From: an uncultured Monoglobus sp.
Lineage (GTDB): Bacteria; Bacillota; Clostridia; Monoglobales; Monoglobaceae
DNA length: 51,498 nt
Assembly: GCA_947624775.1 (NCBI GenBank)
Contig: CANQLT010000007.1
Coordinates: 1-51,498, forward strand
Direction: 5' to 3'
Both the position numbers and the translations under genes were made by a program. Numbering within the stretch: position 1 is the stretch's first letter; each line of letters starts with the position of its first letter. Under the pieces are notes generated by a model. It was not told where the DNA came from. It saw only the letters and a program-made list of their open reading frames with translations, and searched no databases. Below, in pieces: positions 11,431-18,894 of this stretch.

Positions 11431-12827
11431 CTTCCGCTCACCCCGTCTTTCACGACCTCGATACCGTCTATGTCGGTGTAGGTGTTTATATATTCAACCA
11501 CTCTCGACGTTATCATCTGGCCGGGGATCGCTATCGGCACGCAGGGCGGGCAGCAGTTCACTATCCCGCCGCATACCCTGCCAATCGCCGAGCTCGGGTC
11601 GATCGTCTCCGTCTCCGAGAAAAACGCTCGGGTCGGGAACGCCGCCATCTGCACAGGCGGCAGAGGAGGAACGGTCTTGAGCGGCTGGGGCTTAAATTCG
11701 GTCTTTGAAATATCGGTCACCGCTCTGTCTACTCTTTCAAGGTCTTTGAGCGTGGTGCCCGCGGTGAAATACAGCAGCACGTTTCTCTCGTCCGCCATCT
11801 CGGGGTATATGCCGTAGTCGCGCTTTAAGAGCTCCGCCGCGCCGTACCCTGTGATGCCTAAGTTCGAAAAGTCGATCACCGTTTTCATTATGTCGTAATC
11901 GTTTTCAAGGCTGCTTTTGATAATACATGAAACATTGTCGAGCACGCCTATCTTGGATTTTATCTCAGTTATTTTTTCAATCAATTTATTCAGATGTTTG
12001 GTTCCCGCGCCTTTCATATATCCGATCGCCGAATCGAGAGACGCCAGCAGCATATACGACGGGCTGGACGTCTGCAGCATGTTCACGCATTTTTGGAGCC
12101 GCGCCGCCGAGATCAGCTTGCTGTCTCCCAAATGCAGCAGCGCGGTCTGCCCGAGCGCGGGCAGCGTTTTGTGGGCGCTCTGCACAACCATATCGGCGCC
12201 CTGAGACAGGGCGGTTTTTGGCAGGCTGTCGCTGAAAGCGAAGTGGGCGCCGTGAGCTTCGTCGACCAGCAGGAACATTCCCGCGCTGTGGGCGTGCCGC
12301 GCCAGCTTTTCTATATCTGCGCAAACGCCGTAATAATTGGGCGAGGTTATAACGATGCCCGCCGCGTCGGGATTGTCGTGCATGGCGTCCATAACGGCCA
12401 CGGGCTGCACCGCGCCGTAAACGCCGGTTTTTGATGAAAACTCGGGCTCGATAAACACGGGCGAGATCCCGGCCTGAATAACCGCGCCTATCACCGACTT
12501 ATGGCAGCAGCGGTCGATTATCAGCTTGCCGCCCCGCGGAACCGACGCGAGCAGCGCGGCCTGGATGCCGACGGTCGAGCCGTTCACCAAAAAGAAGGTT
12601 TGTTTGGCGCCGAAGGCTTTTGCGGCGCGCTCCATGCTCTTTTTCAGTATGTCTTGCGGCTCCTGCAAATTGTCGGTGCCGTCAAGCTCGGTCAGATCAA
12701 TGCGGAAGGCGTTATGCTTAAACCTGGGGTCAAGGCCTTCTCCGCCGTTGTGACCCGGCATATGGGCGCGCACCGCGTCCTTTTTTGAAAATTTGATAAG
12801 CTCATCAAGCAGCGTTTTTTCAAACAT
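11427..12827 (-). CDS. Orn/Lys/Arg decarboxylase family PLP enzyme (YaaO/SpeA type)
   Basis: PLP-dependent, fold-type I enzyme of the short Firmicutes Orn/Lys/Arg decarboxylase group, probably making a polyamine precursor. The 466-residue protein has the opening LIKFSKKDAVRAHMPGHNGG, VDEAHGAH (PLP ring Asp189) and SAHKTLPALGQ with the Schiff-base Lys220, then the C-terminal decarboxylase domain. AGGAG ribosome site. It heads the holB-ricT operon, as yaaO does in Bacillus. The substrate (Arg, Lys or Orn) cannot be read from the sequence. No clear promoter is visible; the upstream DNA is the repeat region at 12842-13071. Confidence 0.9.
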   Translation of the reverse strand: MFEKTLLDELIKFSKKDAVRAHMPGHNGGEGLDPRFKHNAFRIDLTELDGTDNLQEPQDILKKSMERAAKAFGAKQTFFLVNGSTVGIQAALLASVPRGGKLIIDRCCHKSVIGAVIQAGISPVFIEPEFSSKTGVYGAVQPVAVMDAMHDNPDAAGIVITSPNYYGVCADIEKLARHAHSAGMFLLVDEAHGAHFAFSDSLPKTALSQGADMVVQSAHKTLPALGQTALLHLGDSKLISAARLQKCVNMLQTSSPSYMLLASLDSAIGYMKGAGTKHLNKLIEKITEIKSKIGVLDNVSCIIKSSLENDYDIMKTVIDFSNLGITGYGAAELLKRDYGIYPEMADERNVLLYFTAGTTLKDLERVDRAVTDISKTEFKPQPLKTVPPLPPVQMAAFPTRAFFSETETIDPSSAIGRVCGGIVNCCPPCVPIAIPGQMITSRVVEYINTYTDIDGIEVVKDGVSGS

Positions 12828-12841
12828 AACATTAGCTCCTA

Positions 12842-13071
12842 AACATAGTGATTAGAGATTAGCGAATAGCGAATACGCGGGAATACTTTAGTCGAAAACC
12901 GTTCGCATGTTCCCGCGAAATTTCACGGGCGGATAATATCCGCCCCTACTCTCCTCGCCTTACGGAAGGGAGACAGGAATCAGGCTCCCCTTCCGAAGGA
13001 GGGGGAGCTGGCGCCGAAGGCGACTGAGGGGGTGGCCTAGTCCCTAGTTGCTATTCTCTAGTCCCTACGTT
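12842..13071. repeat. Nested intergenic palindromic repeat, 230 bp
   Basis: Fills the 312-nt gap between the decarboxylase and glyS genes; no gene was seen in it. The left end (AACATAGTGATTAG, then GATTAGCGAATAGCGAATA) and right end (CTAGTCCCTAGTTGC..CTACGTT) are imperfect inverted copies of each other, as in the simpler copy at 49450-49567. Between them lie two further palindromes: GGGCGGATA-A-TATCCGCCC at 12927-12945 and a GGGGGAGCTGGCGCC..CTGAGGGGGTG unit at 13000-13034, each found elsewhere in the window. Looks like one element with two others inserted. Confidence 0.7.
12927..12945. repeat. 19-bp REP-like palindrome, copy 1
   Basis: GGGCGGATA-A-TATCCGCCC, perfect 9-bp arms, followed by CCTA. 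Same unit at 44587-44605 and, with centre T, at 21931-21949. Confidence 0.8.
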
Positions 13072-13139
13072 CCCACCTCCGTCTTTTCGCCGATGGCGAA
13101 AATCCACCTCCTCCCGGGAGGAGGCAAACGGCGGTTTAC

Positions 13140-14522
13140 CTAAAATTTTATCCTCTCGGCGATGTATTCCTTCAAATCCTCTATTTTGATTCTTTCCTGC
13201 TCCATGGTGTCGCGGTGGCGGACGGTCACGCAGCCGTCGTCGCGGGAGTCGAAATCATATGTCACGCAGAACGGGGTTCCAATCTCGTCCTGTCTGCGGT
13301 ATCTCTTGCCGATCGAGCCCGCCTCGTCGTACTCGCACATGAAATCCTTGCACAGGTCGGCGTACACCGCTTTCGCCTCGTCGGAGAGCTTTTTCGAAAG
13401 AGGAAGAACCGCCGCCTTTATCGGGGCTATTGCCGGGTGGAAGTGCATAACAACTCTGGTGTCGTTCTTTTCGGGGTCAACGACTTCCTCGTCGTACGCC
13501 TCGACCAAAAACGCCAGCGCCACGCGGTCCGCGCCCAGCGAGGGCTCGATGCAGTAGGGAATGTACTTCTCGCCCGTCTCGGGGTCGGTGTACTCCATCT
13601 TTTCGCCGCTGTACTCGCTGTGCTGCTTTAAGTCAAAGTCTGTCCTGTCGGCGATGCCCCACAGCTCGCCCCAACCGAACGGGAACAGATACTCGATATC
13701 GGTGGTGGCGTTTGAGTAGTGGGACAGTTCCTCCGGGCTGTGGTCGCGCAGACGTATGTTTTCTTTCTTGATTCCCAGCGACAGCAGGAAGTTCTCGCAG
13801 TAGTCTTTCCAGTATTTGAACCACTCGAGGTCGGTCCCGGGTTTGCAGAAGAACTCAAGCTCCATCTGCTCAAACTCTCTGATCCTGAATATAAAGTTTC
13901 CGGGCGTGATCTCGTTTCTGAACGACTTGCCCACCTGGGCTATGCCGAAGGGTATCTTTTTTCTCGATGTTCTCTGTACCGCCTTGAAGTTCACGAATAT
14001 TCCCTGAGCGGTCTCGGGGCGCAGGTATATCTCGCTGGAGCTGTCCTCAGTGACGCCCTGGAACGTCTTGAACATCAGGTTAAACTTTCTTATATCGGTG
14101 AAGTTGTGCTTGCCGCACTCGGGGCAGGGAATGTTATGCTCTTTGATATAGCTGACCATCTGCTCATCGGTCCAGCCGTCGGCGTTCTCGCCCGAAAAGT
14201 CTTCGATCAGTTTGTCCGCGCGGAAGCGTGCCTTGCACTCCTTGCAGTCCATAAGCGGATCCGAAAATCCGCCCACATGGCCCGACGCCACCCAAACCTT
14301 GGGATTCATGAGGATAGCCGCGTCCAGACCCACGTTGTAGGGGCTCTCCTGAACGAATTTTTTCCTCCATGCGTCTTTTACGTTGTTCTTGAACTCAACG
14401 CCCAAAGGACCGTAGTCCCAGGAGTTGGCAAGGCCTCCGTATATATCCGAGCCGGGGTACACAAAGCCCCTGCCCTTGCACAACGCGACGATCTTTTCCA
14501 TAGTTTTTTCTTGGTTCTGCAA
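13140..14522 (-). CDS. glyS: Glycyl-tRNA synthetase, dimeric type
   Basis: Charges tRNA-Gly; single-chain alpha2-type class II enzyme (GlyQS). Motifs include [20 protein letters not shown], the motif 2 region [36 protein letters not shown], and the motif 3 region [14 protein letters not shown], plus a zinc-like [15 protein letters not shown] insertion. Start is uncertain: a TTG at 14529-14531 touches the AAAGG site, a TTG at 14520-14522 is 9 nt from it and is chosen, and an ATG at 14499-14501 has no ribosome site. A promoter lies at 14604-14632. No T-box leader was recognised. Confidence 0.95.
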   Translation of the reverse strand: MQNQEKTMEKIVALCKGRGFVYPGSDIYGGLANSWDYGPLGVEFKNNVKDAWRKKFVQESPYNVGLDAAILMNPKVWVASGHVGGFSDPLMDCKECKARFRADKLIEDFSGENADGWTDEQMVSYIKEHNIPCPECGKHNFTDIRKFNLMFKTFQGVTEDSSSEIYLRPETAQGIFVNFKAVQRTSRKKIPFGIAQVGKSFRNEITPGNFIFRIREFEQMELEFFCKPGTDLEWFKYWKDYCENFLLSLGIKKENIRLRDHSPEELSHYSNATTDIEYLFPFGWGELWGIADRTDFDLKQHSEYSGEKMEYTDPETGEKYIPYCIEPSLGADRVALAFLVEAYDEEVVDPEKNDTRVVMHFHPAIAPIKAAVLPLSKKLSDEAKAVYADLCKDFMCEYDEAGSIGKRYRRQDEIGTPFCVTYDFDSRDDGCVTVRHRDTMEQERIKIEDLKEYIAERIKF

Positions 14523-14603
14523 TTTTATCAACCTTTCTTTTCTATTTTTCGGGCCAAAGCGGCGCTAAAGCCCGATAAATCTCCAAAATACCAATCATTA
14601 TAA

Positions 14604-14632
14604 ATTATAATATAAACACAAACTTTTTTCAA
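14604..14632 (-). promoter_or_regulatory. Sigma-A promoter of glyS
   Basis: Minus strand TTGAAA (plus 14627-14632), 17-nt spacer, TATAAT (plus 14604-14609). The start would fall near 14597, leaving a leader of about 75 nt. Confidence 0.8.
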
Positions 14633-14676
14633 GAGTTTTTTTAATTTGTTATATAATTGATATAATTTTTATATGA

Positions 14677-14705
14677 TTGACAGCCTTTGAAATATGTGAT
14701 ATTAT
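14677..14705 (+). promoter_or_regulatory. Sigma-A promoter of the toxin-antitoxin remnant
   Basis: TTGACA (14677-14682), 17-nt spacer, TATTAT (14700-14705). Intact and strong-looking, about 40 nt before the toxin ATG, so the antitoxin downstream is probably still expressed. Confidence 0.8.
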
Positions 14706-14743
14706 TAATATGAAATCTAAAATAATTTGAAAGGTTATCAAAG

Positions 14744-14983
14744 ATGCGTTTATAGTACAGCAGAGAAGCAGTAAAGCATATCGAAGATCTTGATAAGCCG
14801 ACAAAGCTTCGTGTCAGGCAGGCAATAGAAAAATTGCCGGGCGGTGATGTCAAAAAACTGGTCGGTTATAAAAAAGATTACAGGCTTCGAGTAGGTAATT
14901 TAAGAATATTATTTTATAATGATAATGACATAATAATCATAAAAGATGTATTACCGCGCGGTGAGGCATATAGAAGATTATAG
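14744..14983 (+). pseudogene. RelE/ParE-family toxin with a stop at codon 4
   Basis: ATG CGT TTA TAG: the fourth codon is amber. After it 75 codons stay open in the same frame and read as a RelE-type mRNA interferase (YSREAVKHIEDLDKPTKLR; AIEKLPGGDVKKLVGY; YRLRVGNLRILFYND; KDVLPRGEAYRRL) ending at TAG 14981-14983. AAAGG lies 9 nt before the ATG. A single change such as TAT to TAG explains it. No ATG or GTG restart lies early enough to rescue a full domain. With the stop, no complete toxin would be made. Confidence 0.8.
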
Positions 14984-14994
14984 GAGGCGCTGTT

Positions 14995-15186
14995 ATGAGT
15001 AAAGAGGCTCTTAAAGAATTAATTGATGTTATAGATGAAAGCGATCTTGATACGATCTTTCAGGTTTTAATAAGATTTGTTCCCGAGGATGAACCGCTAC
15101 CCGATGAAATAGAAGCAATAGCGGCGGCAAATAAAAGCATTGCCGAATCGGGAACTGTTTCCCATGCTTCCATAAATTGGGATTGA
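14995..15186 (+). CDS. Antitoxin-like protein paired with the broken RelE
   Basis: 63 residues, acidic, ending in ASINWD; it begins SKEALKELIDVIDESDLDTI and has a DEIEAIAAA segment. Position right after a RelE-type gene (11 nt, AGGAGG ribosome site) suggests the antitoxin of a toxin-first module. The family name is not certain. It is intact while its toxin carries a nonsense codon, the expected surviving half of a decaying module. It could also neutralise a related toxin elsewhere (inference). Confidence 0.7.
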   Translation: MSKEALKELIDVIDESDLDTIFQVLIRFVPEDEPLPDEIEAIAAANKSIAESGTVSHASINWD

Positions 15187-15234
15187 CTGTTTTAATTAAA
15201 GCTTACTTTTGATATGAATAAACAGTATTAAATA

Positions 15235-15264
15235 GCGGCGGCAGCCCTAAAAGGCTGCCGCCGC
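15235..15264. terminator. Strong hairpin between the antitoxin and SLH genes
   Basis: GCGGCGGCAGCC-CTAAAA-GGCTGCCGCCGC, 12-bp GC-rich stem. On plus it is followed by a T-rich stretch (GTTTTATTTGTTTTT), fitting termination after the antitoxin; it also ends the opposite SLH unit. Confidence 0.8.
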
Positions 15265-15271
15265 TGATGTT

Positions 15272-15367
15272 TTATTTGTTTTTCGGGAAGCGATTGAATA
15301 TCGCGGCGGTCTCGGCTCCGGTCGCGCCCGCGAGAGGCGTCAGAGTGTTGTCACCGTTTTCGTGCAT
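15272..15367 (-). pseudogene. Out-of-frame SLH-domain remnant
   Basis: Read from an ATG at 15365-15367 the minus strand gives HENGDNTLTPLAGATGAETA, then an AIFNRFPKNK tail and TAA. This is the second half of an SLH repeat (usual pattern DNTLTP..ATRAE..AIFNRF, with the Arg replaced by Gly). It overlaps the last codons of the SLH gene in the +1 frame. Loss of one A in the AAAA run there would join the two frames. Best read as the decayed C-terminus of the neighbouring gene. Confidence 0.6.
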
Positions 15368-16334
15368 ACAGTCTCAATAATATTGTTATAACTTCTTCTT
15401 TGGTTATGCTGTCTTTAGGCCTGAATTTGCCGCCATTTCCTTCGATCAAGCCGAGAGCCGTCGTTTTGTCGATAGAGCTTTTCGCCCAATCGGAGATCTC
15501 GCCTTGATCGGTGTACATTTTAGGTTTTGCGGACTCGGCATCAATTTTTAAAACCTCGGAGGCTTTCGCGAGGATTTTCGCAAATTCCTCCCGCATAATA
15601 TAGTCATACGGGTAAAAACGGGTTTCGGTCTTGCCGTTAGTTATTCCCAAACTGTACAAATTTGCAATATTTTCATCGCTCGTATCGGAAAACGGTGATT
15701 TTTCGGTTTCGGCATTTTCCGCGTTCGGCATCAAATTATTCAAAAGGCGGCATGCGTCAAGCCGGGTTATATTGCCCGCATAATCAAGCTGATTTTCTTT
15801 TGGAACAAAACCGAGGGATATAGCCCTATCCACATCGGCTTTCGCCCAAGCCGAAGGCTCAAATGTAACCTCATGGTTTAACACAAATTCCTTTGTTTTA
15901 AACGCGGAAATTAATTCGAAGATCCCTTTCAGATCCTTTATGCCGTATTGCTTTTCGTCATTATAATGTATTCTTCCCGAAAACCAATCGAGAAATTTTT
16001 TGCTGCCGTCATTGTAATATACATATATACTGTCCGATCGGCCGTCGGCTCCGAATATCTTTTTCCCGTCATCTATTAAATCAAATGAATTAATAGTGTT
16101 AATTATATATTTAATTTCGTTTTGATCTCCGGTAATATAATTATTTTCGCCGGAGTGTCCGTTGCCGCTTGATCGGATTTCTATACGTTCAACACCGTTT
16201 ATTTTGAGGCTCAAGCCCGCAGCAGCGTTATTTTCAGCCTCGTTCGCGATATTTTCATCAGCAAAACACAACGTGCCGAAACAAGTGGCTATGATCACAA
16301 AAGCTATCGCGACAGTCAAAAATTTTTTAAACAT
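15351..16334 (-). CDS. Exported SLH-domain protein
   Basis: Probably a cell-surface protein held to wall polymers by S-layer homology repeats. The 327-residue protein begins with a signal peptide (MFKKFLTVAIAFVIIATCFG..LCFA, cleavage about residue 25), then an unrecognised region of about 130 residues (FLDWFSGRIHYN), then about three SLH-like repeats (AWAKADVDRAISLGFVP; FSDTSDENIANLYSLGITNG; ISDWAKSSIDKTTALGLIEG..ITKEEVITILLRLY). GGAG ribosome site. It ends abruptly as ARKR, and an SLH remnant continues in another frame, so the tail may be frameshifted. Base composition is AT-richer than the housekeeping flanks. Confidence 0.8.
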   Translation of the reverse strand: MFKKFLTVAIAFVIIATCFGTLCFADENIANEAENNAAAGLSLKINGVERIEIRSSGNGHSGENNYITGDQNEIKYIINTINSFDLIDDGKKIFGADGRSDSIYVYYNDGSKKFLDWFSGRIHYNDEKQYGIKDLKGIFELISAFKTKEFVLNHEVTFEPSAWAKADVDRAISLGFVPKENQLDYAGNITRLDACRLLNNLMPNAENAETEKSPFSDTSDENIANLYSLGITNGKTETRFYPYDYIMREEFAKILAKASEVLKIDAESAKPKMYTDQGEISDWAKSSIDKTTALGLIEGNGGKFRPKDSITKEEVITILLRLYARKR

Positions 16335-16426
16335 GATTAATCTCCTTTTTTGGTTTTTATTTTATTAGACGACAAATATAGTCCAAAAGTTCCCGAATAT
16401 TAAAATTTTTTTAAATAAATTTACAC

Positions 16427-16455
16427 TTGACAAAAGTTATCTTATATGATAACTT
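16427..16455 (+). promoter_or_regulatory. higBA promoter -35 and palindromic operator
   Basis: TTGACA at 16427-16432 followed at once by AAGTTATC-TTATAT-GATAACTT (16434-16441 / 16448-16455), perfect 8-bp arms. The palindrome covers the -35/-10 spacer and possible -10 sequence, as expected for autorepression by the HigA antitoxin. The exact -10 is unclear in the AT-rich tract. Confidence 0.65.
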
Positions 16456-16490
16456 AATATATATAATATAATAAAACCGGAGAGAATATA

Positions 16491-16856
16491 ATGGATTGGA
16501 ATGTGGAGTTCTATCAAAAAGAAAACGGAAAAATACCCGTGTTGGAATATTTATTAACATTAAATTCGAAAATGCGGGCAAAAGTCTTTATGGAAATTGA
16601 ACTTTTAAAAAAACACGGAATTAATTTGCGCGAACCATATACAAAACCCATATCGGGCAGTAAATATAAGGATTTGTTTGAATTGCGCGTGAAATTTTCC
16701 TCGGATATTTCAAGGATATTTTATTTTACATATCAAAACAACACTTTTGTTTTGCTTCACGGATTTACAAAGAAGGCAAATAAAACACCAAAAAACGAGT
16801 TGGAACGCGCGCTTAAATATAAGAATGATTATGAAAGAAGGAATGAAAATGAATAA
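16491..16856 (+). CDS. higB: HigB-type (phage Gp49-like) RelE-family toxin
   Basis: Ribosome-dependent mRNA interferase of a type II toxin-antitoxin pair. The 121-residue protein matches the Gp49/HigB pattern: WNVEFYQKENGKIPVLEYL, KDLFELRVKFSSDISRIFYF, FVLLHGFTKKANKTPKNELE. Toxin-first order and overlap with a Cro/CI antitoxin gene are typical of higBA. GGAGAG ribosome site. Substrate preference cannot be read from sequence. Part of the AT-rich accessory stretch between glyS and rpmE. Confidence 0.9.
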   Translation: MDWNVEFYQKENGKIPVLEYLLTLNSKMRAKVFMEIELLKKHGINLREPYTKPISGSKYKDLFELRVKFSSDISRIFYFTYQNNTFVLLHGFTKKANKTPKNELERALKYKNDYERRNENE

Positions 16857-17133
16857 AGTAGGCATTAAATTTGAAGCGGCAAAAGAGCTTTTGATGAAAG
16901 ACCCCGAGTTTAAGGCCGAGTATGAAAGGCTTAAGCCCAGATACGAGATAATCTCTCAAATTATCGACGAGCGGGCCAAGCAGAACATAACTCAGGAAGA
17001 ACTGGCACTCCGCGTCGGGACACGGAAATCAAATATTTCGCGGCTGGAAAGCGGGACGTATAATCCATCTTTGGATTTTCTTGCCAAAGTTGTCAGGTCT
17101 TTGGGAAAGGAAATACAGATAAACATAAAATAG
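16849..17133 (+). CDS. higA: HigA-type Cro/CI antitoxin
   Basis: 94 residues with a C-terminal XRE helix-turn-helix (NITQEELALRVGTRKSNISR, then LESGTYNPSLDFLAKVVRSLG). It binds the toxin and probably the palindrome at 16434-16455. Start: the ATG at 16849-16851 has AAGGA at a good distance; longer in-frame starts run deep into the toxin gene and are rejected. It overlaps the higB end by 8 nt. A hairpin terminator follows at 17139. Confidence 0.9.
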   Translation: MNKVGIKFEAAKELLMKDPEFKAEYERLKPRYEIISQIIDERAKQNITQEELALRVGTRKSNISRLESGTYNPSLDFLAKVVRSLGKEIQINIK

Positions 17134-17138
17134 CAAGA

Positions 17139-17168
17139 AAAACCGTAGCGTGTAAGAGCTGCGGTTTT
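17139..17168 (+). terminator. Terminator of higBA
   Basis: AAAACCGTAGC-N8-GCTGCGGTTTT, one mismatch, ending in a T-run; begins 5 nt after the higA stop. Confidence 0.75.
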
Positions 17169-17213
17169 ATGTTCTTGGTATTGACTATGACGAAGCCCGG
17201 TATAGGATCCCGA

Positions 17214-17417
17214 TTATTTGTCAAGACCGTAACGTCTTCTGAACTTGTCAACTCTGCCGCCGGTGTCAACCAGCTTCTGCTTTCCGGTGTAGAAAGGATG
17301 GCAGGCCGAGCAAATTTCTATACGGATGTCCTTCTTTGTGGAGCCCGTGTCAATAACGTTTCCGCAAGCGCATCTGATCTGCGTCTGCTGATAATTCGGA
17401 TGAATTTTCTCTTTCAC
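17214..17417 (-). CDS. rpmE: 50S ribosomal protein L31, zinc type
   Basis: 67 residues: [20 protein letters not shown], then [19 protein letters not shown]. The CxC and CxxC pairs define the zinc-binding (C+) form of L31. GTG start with AGAGGTG upstream. Monocistronic, with its own promoter at 17495-17523 and a short hairpin (GAGC-GTAA-GCTC) in the leader. No zinc-independent paralogue is in the window. Confidence 0.97.
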   Translation of the reverse strand: MKEKIHPNYQQTQIRCACGNVIDTGSTKKDIRIEICSACHPFYTGKQKLVDTGGRVDKFRRRYGLDK

Positions 17418-17494
17418 TGTGTTTCACCTCTTTCGGTTTTAATATGAACAAGAGCTTACGCTCCATTATTTACCCATCAAATTGCAACCAAAAC

Positions 17495-17523
17495 ATTATA
17501 ACACAATATTTTCACGATTGCAA
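17495..17523 (-). promoter_or_regulatory. Sigma-A promoter of rpmE
   Basis: Minus strand TTGCAA (plus 17518-17523), 17-nt spacer, TATAAT (plus 17495-17500). Start near 17488, about 70 nt before the GTG. Confidence 0.75.
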
Positions 17524-17547
17524 CACTTTTTTTAAAATTTTTTAAAA

Positions 17548-18648
17548 TTAATCTCCTAAGCACATGTGTACCGCTCTGGCGGCCTTTACCCAATAGCCAT
17601 CTTTTTCAACAGCCTTGTTTTTGCCGATCACGTTTTCGAGCGAGGCATAGCCCAAATCGGCGCCGTTTAAGGTCACCATATTGCCGAACTTGCCGTTCAT
17701 GAGCAGCTCCACCGCGTATGCTCCGTAGCGGGTGGACAGGATCCTGTCGTTGGCCGTGGGCGTGCCTCCGCGCTGTGTGTGACCCAGTATCGTGGCGCGG
17801 CACTCAAGACCCGCCAGATGCTCCAGCTGTCCAGCGATAACCTCGCCTATGCCGCCCAGCCTGATCGGGTCGGGGCTGTTCTCGATGATCTTTGATATAA
17901 CGATATCGCCGTCCTTGGGCTTCGCGCCCTCCGCCACAACGACCAGAGCGAAGTTCTTGCCGCGTGCCCTGTTCGCTCTTACAGTCTCCGCGACCTTGTT
18001 TATATCATAGGGGATTTCGGGTATCAGGGCCGCGTCCGCGCCGCCCGCGAGAGCCGACGCGATGGCGATAAATCCCGCGTATCTTCCCATCACCTCAACG
18101 ACGATTATCCTGCTGTGGGATTCGGCGGTTGTCCTCAGACGGTCTATGGACTCGGTGGCCGTGGCGACCGCCGTGTCAAATCCGAATGTGGTGTCGGTCG
18201 AGGACAAGTCGTTGTCTATTGTCTTGGGCACGCCGATTATCTTGACGCCCTTGCGAGAAAAATCCCTGGCCGAAGTCAAAGTTCCGTCGCCGCCGATTAT
18301 AACCATGGCGTCGATCCCCGCCTTTTCGAGATTCTCAACGCCTTTGTCCGAAACGTCGCCGCGCTGCTGGTGGCCGTGCTCGTCAATATAGGTGTAGTCA
18401 AACAGGTTGTCTTTGTTGGAACTGTAAAGTATCGTTCCGCCTTTTGAGATAATGCCCGAAACGTCGTGCAGGCAGAGGGGCACAAACTCGTCTCCGCCCA
18501 GATAAAGGCCGCGGTAGCCGTGTTTTATTCCCACGACCTCAAGGCCGTATTCCTGTATAGCGGTCTTAACGACCGCTCTGATCACCGCATTCAGTCCGGG
18601 ACAGTCGCCGCCGGCGGTCATAACTCCGATCTTTTTTATTCCGCTCAT
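17548..18648 (-). CDS. pfkA: 6-phosphofructokinase, group III type
   Basis: Phosphorylates fructose-6-phosphate in glycolysis. The 366-residue protein is longer than E. coli PfkA and resembles the mixed-substrate group. Seen: MTAGGDCPGLNAVIRAV, GGDGTL, PKTIDND with catalytic Asp145, MGRYAGFIA, and LGHTQRGGTPTANDR. The two residues that separate donor types are Gly122 (in GGDG, as in ATP enzymes) and Lys142 (in PKTIDND, as in PPi enzymes). Gly at the first site favours ATP (inference from family rules). GGAGG is 8 nt before the ATG. Divergent from the phosphoglycerate mutase gene, pairing two glycolytic genes. Confidence 0.94.
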   Translation of the reverse strand: MSGIKKIGVMTAGGDCPGLNAVIRAVVKTAIQEYGLEVVGIKHGYRGLYLGGDEFVPLCLHDVSGIISKGGTILYSSNKDNLFDYTYIDEHGHQQRGDVSDKGVENLEKAGIDAMVIIGGDGTLTSARDFSRKGVKIIGVPKTIDNDLSSTDTTFGFDTAVATATESIDRLRTTAESHSRIIVVEVMGRYAGFIAIASALAGGADAALIPEIPYDINKVAETVRANRARGKNFALVVVAEGAKPKDGDIVISKIIENSPDPIRLGGIGEVIAGQLEHLAGLECRATILGHTQRGGTPTANDRILSTRYGAYAVELLMNGKFGNMVTLNGADLGYASLENVIGKNKAVEKDGYWVKAARAVHMCLGD

Positions 18649-18829
18649 ACAAAAAACCTCCGATATAAGCTGTTTAATCTTCTTTTAGTTTACTCCAATA
18701 CGGTTTAAAATGCAAGCCAAATCAATATTTTTGTATATTATAACAAAAAGCGGTTTAAATAAACGGGCATTTTCAATAAATTACCGCATTAAAATTTGTT
18801 AAAATTTCCGCAAATCCCCTGCTTCGACG

Positions 18830-18858
18830 TTGACAATCGAGGAAAATCATTGTATAAT
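18830..18858 (+). promoter_or_regulatory. Consensus promoter of the phosphoglycerate mutase gene
   Basis: TTGACA (18830-18835), 17-nt spacer, TATAAT (18853-18858): both hexamers perfect, so strong constitutive transcription is expected. Start near 18865. Confidence 0.88.
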
Positions 18859-18894
18859 ATCTAAGATCGTTTAAATTAATACGAGGTGAGAATT

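Noticed and set aside
12842..13071. Insertion sequence
   Set aside because: Inverted ends are present, but there is no coding capacity, so it is recorded as a palindromic repeat rather than an IS.
14520..14640. T-box leader for glyS
   Set aside because: The leader between the promoter and the start is about 75 nt and contains no T-box core (GGTGG) or specifier stem; too short for a T-box.
14753..14755. UAG read as pyrrolysine or suppressed in the toxin gene
   Set aside because: TAG is used as an ordinary stop by other genes here (atpG, DUF3737, the toxin's own end), and no PYLIS or pyl genes are seen.
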